NCBI GenBank assembly: GCA_017561105.1
Contig: JAFZDR010000113.1
Span: 1 to 8,134 of the forward strand
DNA from: Alistipes sp.
GTDB lineage: Bacteria > Bacteroidota > Bacteroidia > Bacteroidales > Rikenellaceae
DNA: 8,134 nt
Direction: 5' to 3'
Shown here: one piece after another, positions 7,342 through 8,134 of the stretch
How positions within the stretch are numbered: the first letter of the stretch is position 1
Layout of the letters: every line of letters starts with the position of its first letter
Notes under the pieces: generated by a model
What the model was told of the DNA's origin: nothing
Databases searched by the model: none
What the model saw: only the letters and a program-made list of their open reading frames with translations
Program-made: the position numbers and the translations under genes

Positions 7342-7380
7342 CATTTACCCTTTTTGGCAGGGCAGGGCGAAAGGTAAATG
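7342..7380. other. Imperfect hairpin between repeat copy R and the era promoter
   Basis: CATTTACC (7342-7349) pairs with GGTAAATG (7373-7380). Three further A-T pairs can form after one bulged C. The loop contains the short direct repeat GGCAG GGCAG GGC (7356-7368). The segment directly abuts the repeat copy at 7381. No T tract follows on either strand in the usual way, so a terminator role is not supported. Function unknown. Confidence 0.5.
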
Positions 7381-7463
7381 CTTTAACACTTTTAACACTT
7401 TTAACACTTTTAACACTTTTAACATAGGGGGGTGTTAAATGTTAAATGTTAAAAACAAAAAAG
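7381..7463 (-). repeat. Composite intergenic repeat, copy R (inverted relative to copy L)
   Basis: Read on the minus strand, this copy has the same order of parts as copy L: CTTTTTTGTTTTT, three TTTAACA units (complement of 7433-7453), a run of six C (7427-7432), TAT, four GTTAAAAGT units (complement of 7388-7423) and a partial unit GTTAAAG. Relative to copy L it lacks one 8-bp unit in the first array, has a small difference at the C-run, and has one more perfect 9-bp unit. Its T-rich end coincides with the T tract of the ffh terminator. Confidence 0.9.
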
Positions 7464-7484
7464 AGAGGCCGCGAAGCCTCCCTT
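7457..7484 (-). terminator. Intrinsic terminator of ffh
   Basis: On the minus strand, GAGGC (7480-7476) pairs with GCCTC (7469-7465), and the stem extends by G-U, G-C and A-T pairs at its base and one wobble pair at its top. The loop is about four bases. CTTTTTTGTTTTT follows immediately. The structure begins about 20 bp after the ffh stop codon (7504-7506), so it should separate ffh transcription from era. Confidence 0.85.
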
Positions 7485-7503
7485 CAAATTATGCAGTGCG
7501 CCA

Positions 7504-8134
7504 CTATCGACGCATCATACCCATCATATTGCGTGGCATCTTCAACTTGCCACCCGATACCATCTTCATCATCTTGCGCATATCCTCGAACTGCTTGATA
7601 AGGCGGTTCACATCGGCCATTGTGGTACCCGAACCCTTAGCGATACGCTCACGACGGCGTGCATTGAGGATTTCAGGCTTCTCGCGCTCGAGTGGCGTCA
7701 TCGAACCGATAATAGCCTCGGTCTGCTTGAATACATCGTCGCCAATCTCCACATCGCGCAACATCTTGCCCATACCCGGAATCATCGAAGCTACATCCTT
7801 GAGGTTACCGAGCTTCTTCACCTGGTCAATCTGCGAGAGGAAGTCGTTGAAATCGAACTTGTTGGTCATCACCTTCTTGGTCAAGCGGCGTGCCTCCTCC
7901 TCGTCGTACTGCTGCTGAGCACGCTCTACGAGCGAAACGACATCACCCATGCCGAGGATACGGTCAGCCATACGCTCAGGGTGGAAGACCTGCAAGGCAT
8001 CCATCTTCTCGCCGCTCGAGATAAACTTCAACGGCTTGTTCACCACCGAACGAATAGAGATAGCGGCACCACCACGAGTATCACCATCGAGCTTGGTGAG
8101 CACCACGCCATCGAAATCGAGGCGATCGTTGAAC
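7504..8134 (-). CDS. ffh: Signal recognition particle protein Ffh (SRP54), C-terminal part; start lies beyond the window
   Basis: Ffh is the GTPase of the signal recognition particle; with 4.5S RNA it delivers nascent inner-membrane proteins to FtsY. The open frame runs to the right edge (reading FNDRLDFDGVVLTKLDGD), so the GTG at 8106 is an internal Val codon. Visible are G4 TKLDGD and RGGAA of the NG domain, the ISSGEK closing loop, and the HPERMADRILGMGDVVSLVE linker into the M domain. The M-domain signature SMIPGMGKML and SGTTMADVNRLIKQFEDMRKMMKM follow, with the Met-rich tail ending MMGMMRR. About 210 residues are present, against about 440-450 in the family, so roughly the C-terminal half is seen. 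The end is intact and followed by a strong terminator. Confidence 0.97.
   Translation of the reverse strand, partial: FNDRLDFDGVVLTKLDGDTRGGAAISIRSVVNKPLKFISSGEKMDALQVFHPERMADRILGMGDVVSLVERAQQQYDEEEARRLTKKVMTNKFDFNDFLSQIDQVKKLGNLKDVASMIPGMGKMLRDVEIGDDVFKQTEAIIGSMTPLEREKPEILNARRRERIAKGSGTTMADVNRLIKQFEDMRKMMKMVSGGKLKMPRNMMGMMRR

Larger units (their letters stand above)
7268..7503. other. 236-bp intergenic region between ffh and era
   Basis: This region has no plausible gene. In minus-strand order it contains the ffh terminator (7457-7484), composite repeat copy R (7381-7463), a hairpin-forming segment (7342-7380), an AT-rich stretch (about 7301-7325) and the era -7 promoter element (7290-7297). 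Confidence 0.8.

Noticed and set aside
6231..7463. Composite transposon or insertion sequence carrying era
   Set aside because: There is no transposase, era is a normal housekeeping gene, and no target-site duplication was evident at the outer edges of the repeats.
7439..7918. 159-codon plus-strand frame starting in repeat copy R and running antisense to ffh
   Set aside because: It starts within repeat sequence and reads the complement of the ffh M domain; no independent coding evidence.
8104..8106. GTG as start codon of ffh
   Set aside because: It is an internal Val codon of the conserved VVLTKLDGD motif in the G domain; the frame continues to the right edge.

Overview
The window looks like chromosomal DNA of a Bacteroidota bacterium, most likely order Bacteroidales. 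The reasons are one clear TAnnTTTG-type -7 promoter element upstream of era, AT-rich leaders with no Shine-Dalgarno sequence before any visible start codon, Ala-ending signal peptides, a TPR protein of the kind common in that phylum, and a sialate O-acetylesterase / glycosidase / MFS neighbourhood typical of gut glycan foragers. I cannot name the genus from sequence alone.

Layout, left to right. Positions 1-1217 (+) hold the 3' part of a sialate O-acetylesterase-like SGNH esterase gene. It converges on a strong stem-loop at about 1235-1268 that probably terminates both strands. Everything after that is on the minus strand. In transcription order from the right edge these are: the 3' part of ffh (signal recognition particle GTPase, 7504-8134); a 236-bp intergenic region with an intrinsic terminator, a composite repeat and the era promoter; era (6383-7267); a 178-bp intergenic region with a heptamer tandem array and a second copy of the composite repeat; a secreted TPR protein (4222-6204); a 12-TM MFS transporter resembling the MFSD1 branch (2781-4187); and a secreted GH39-like glycoside hydrolase (1282-2754). 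The gaps TPR-MFS (34 bp) and MFS-hydrolase (26 bp) are short and contain no visible terminator, so the last three genes could form one transcript. The transporter and hydrolase are the most convincing pair.

Functionally, ffh and era are housekeeping genes (membrane protein targeting; 30S ribosome maturation). The left half looks like a small glycan-use locus: an esterase that removes acetyl groups, a periplasmic retaining glycosidase, and an inner-membrane transporter for a product. The actual substrate is not shown by the sequence.

The least ordinary structure is non-coding. Two copies of an approximately 85-bp composite repeat flank era in opposite orientation. Each copy has a T-rich end, an array of 7-8-bp TTTAACA units, a C-run, and an array of 9-bp GTTAAAAGT units. 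The copies differ mainly in repeat number. I saw no new protein system, tRNA, CRISPR array or insertion sequence.
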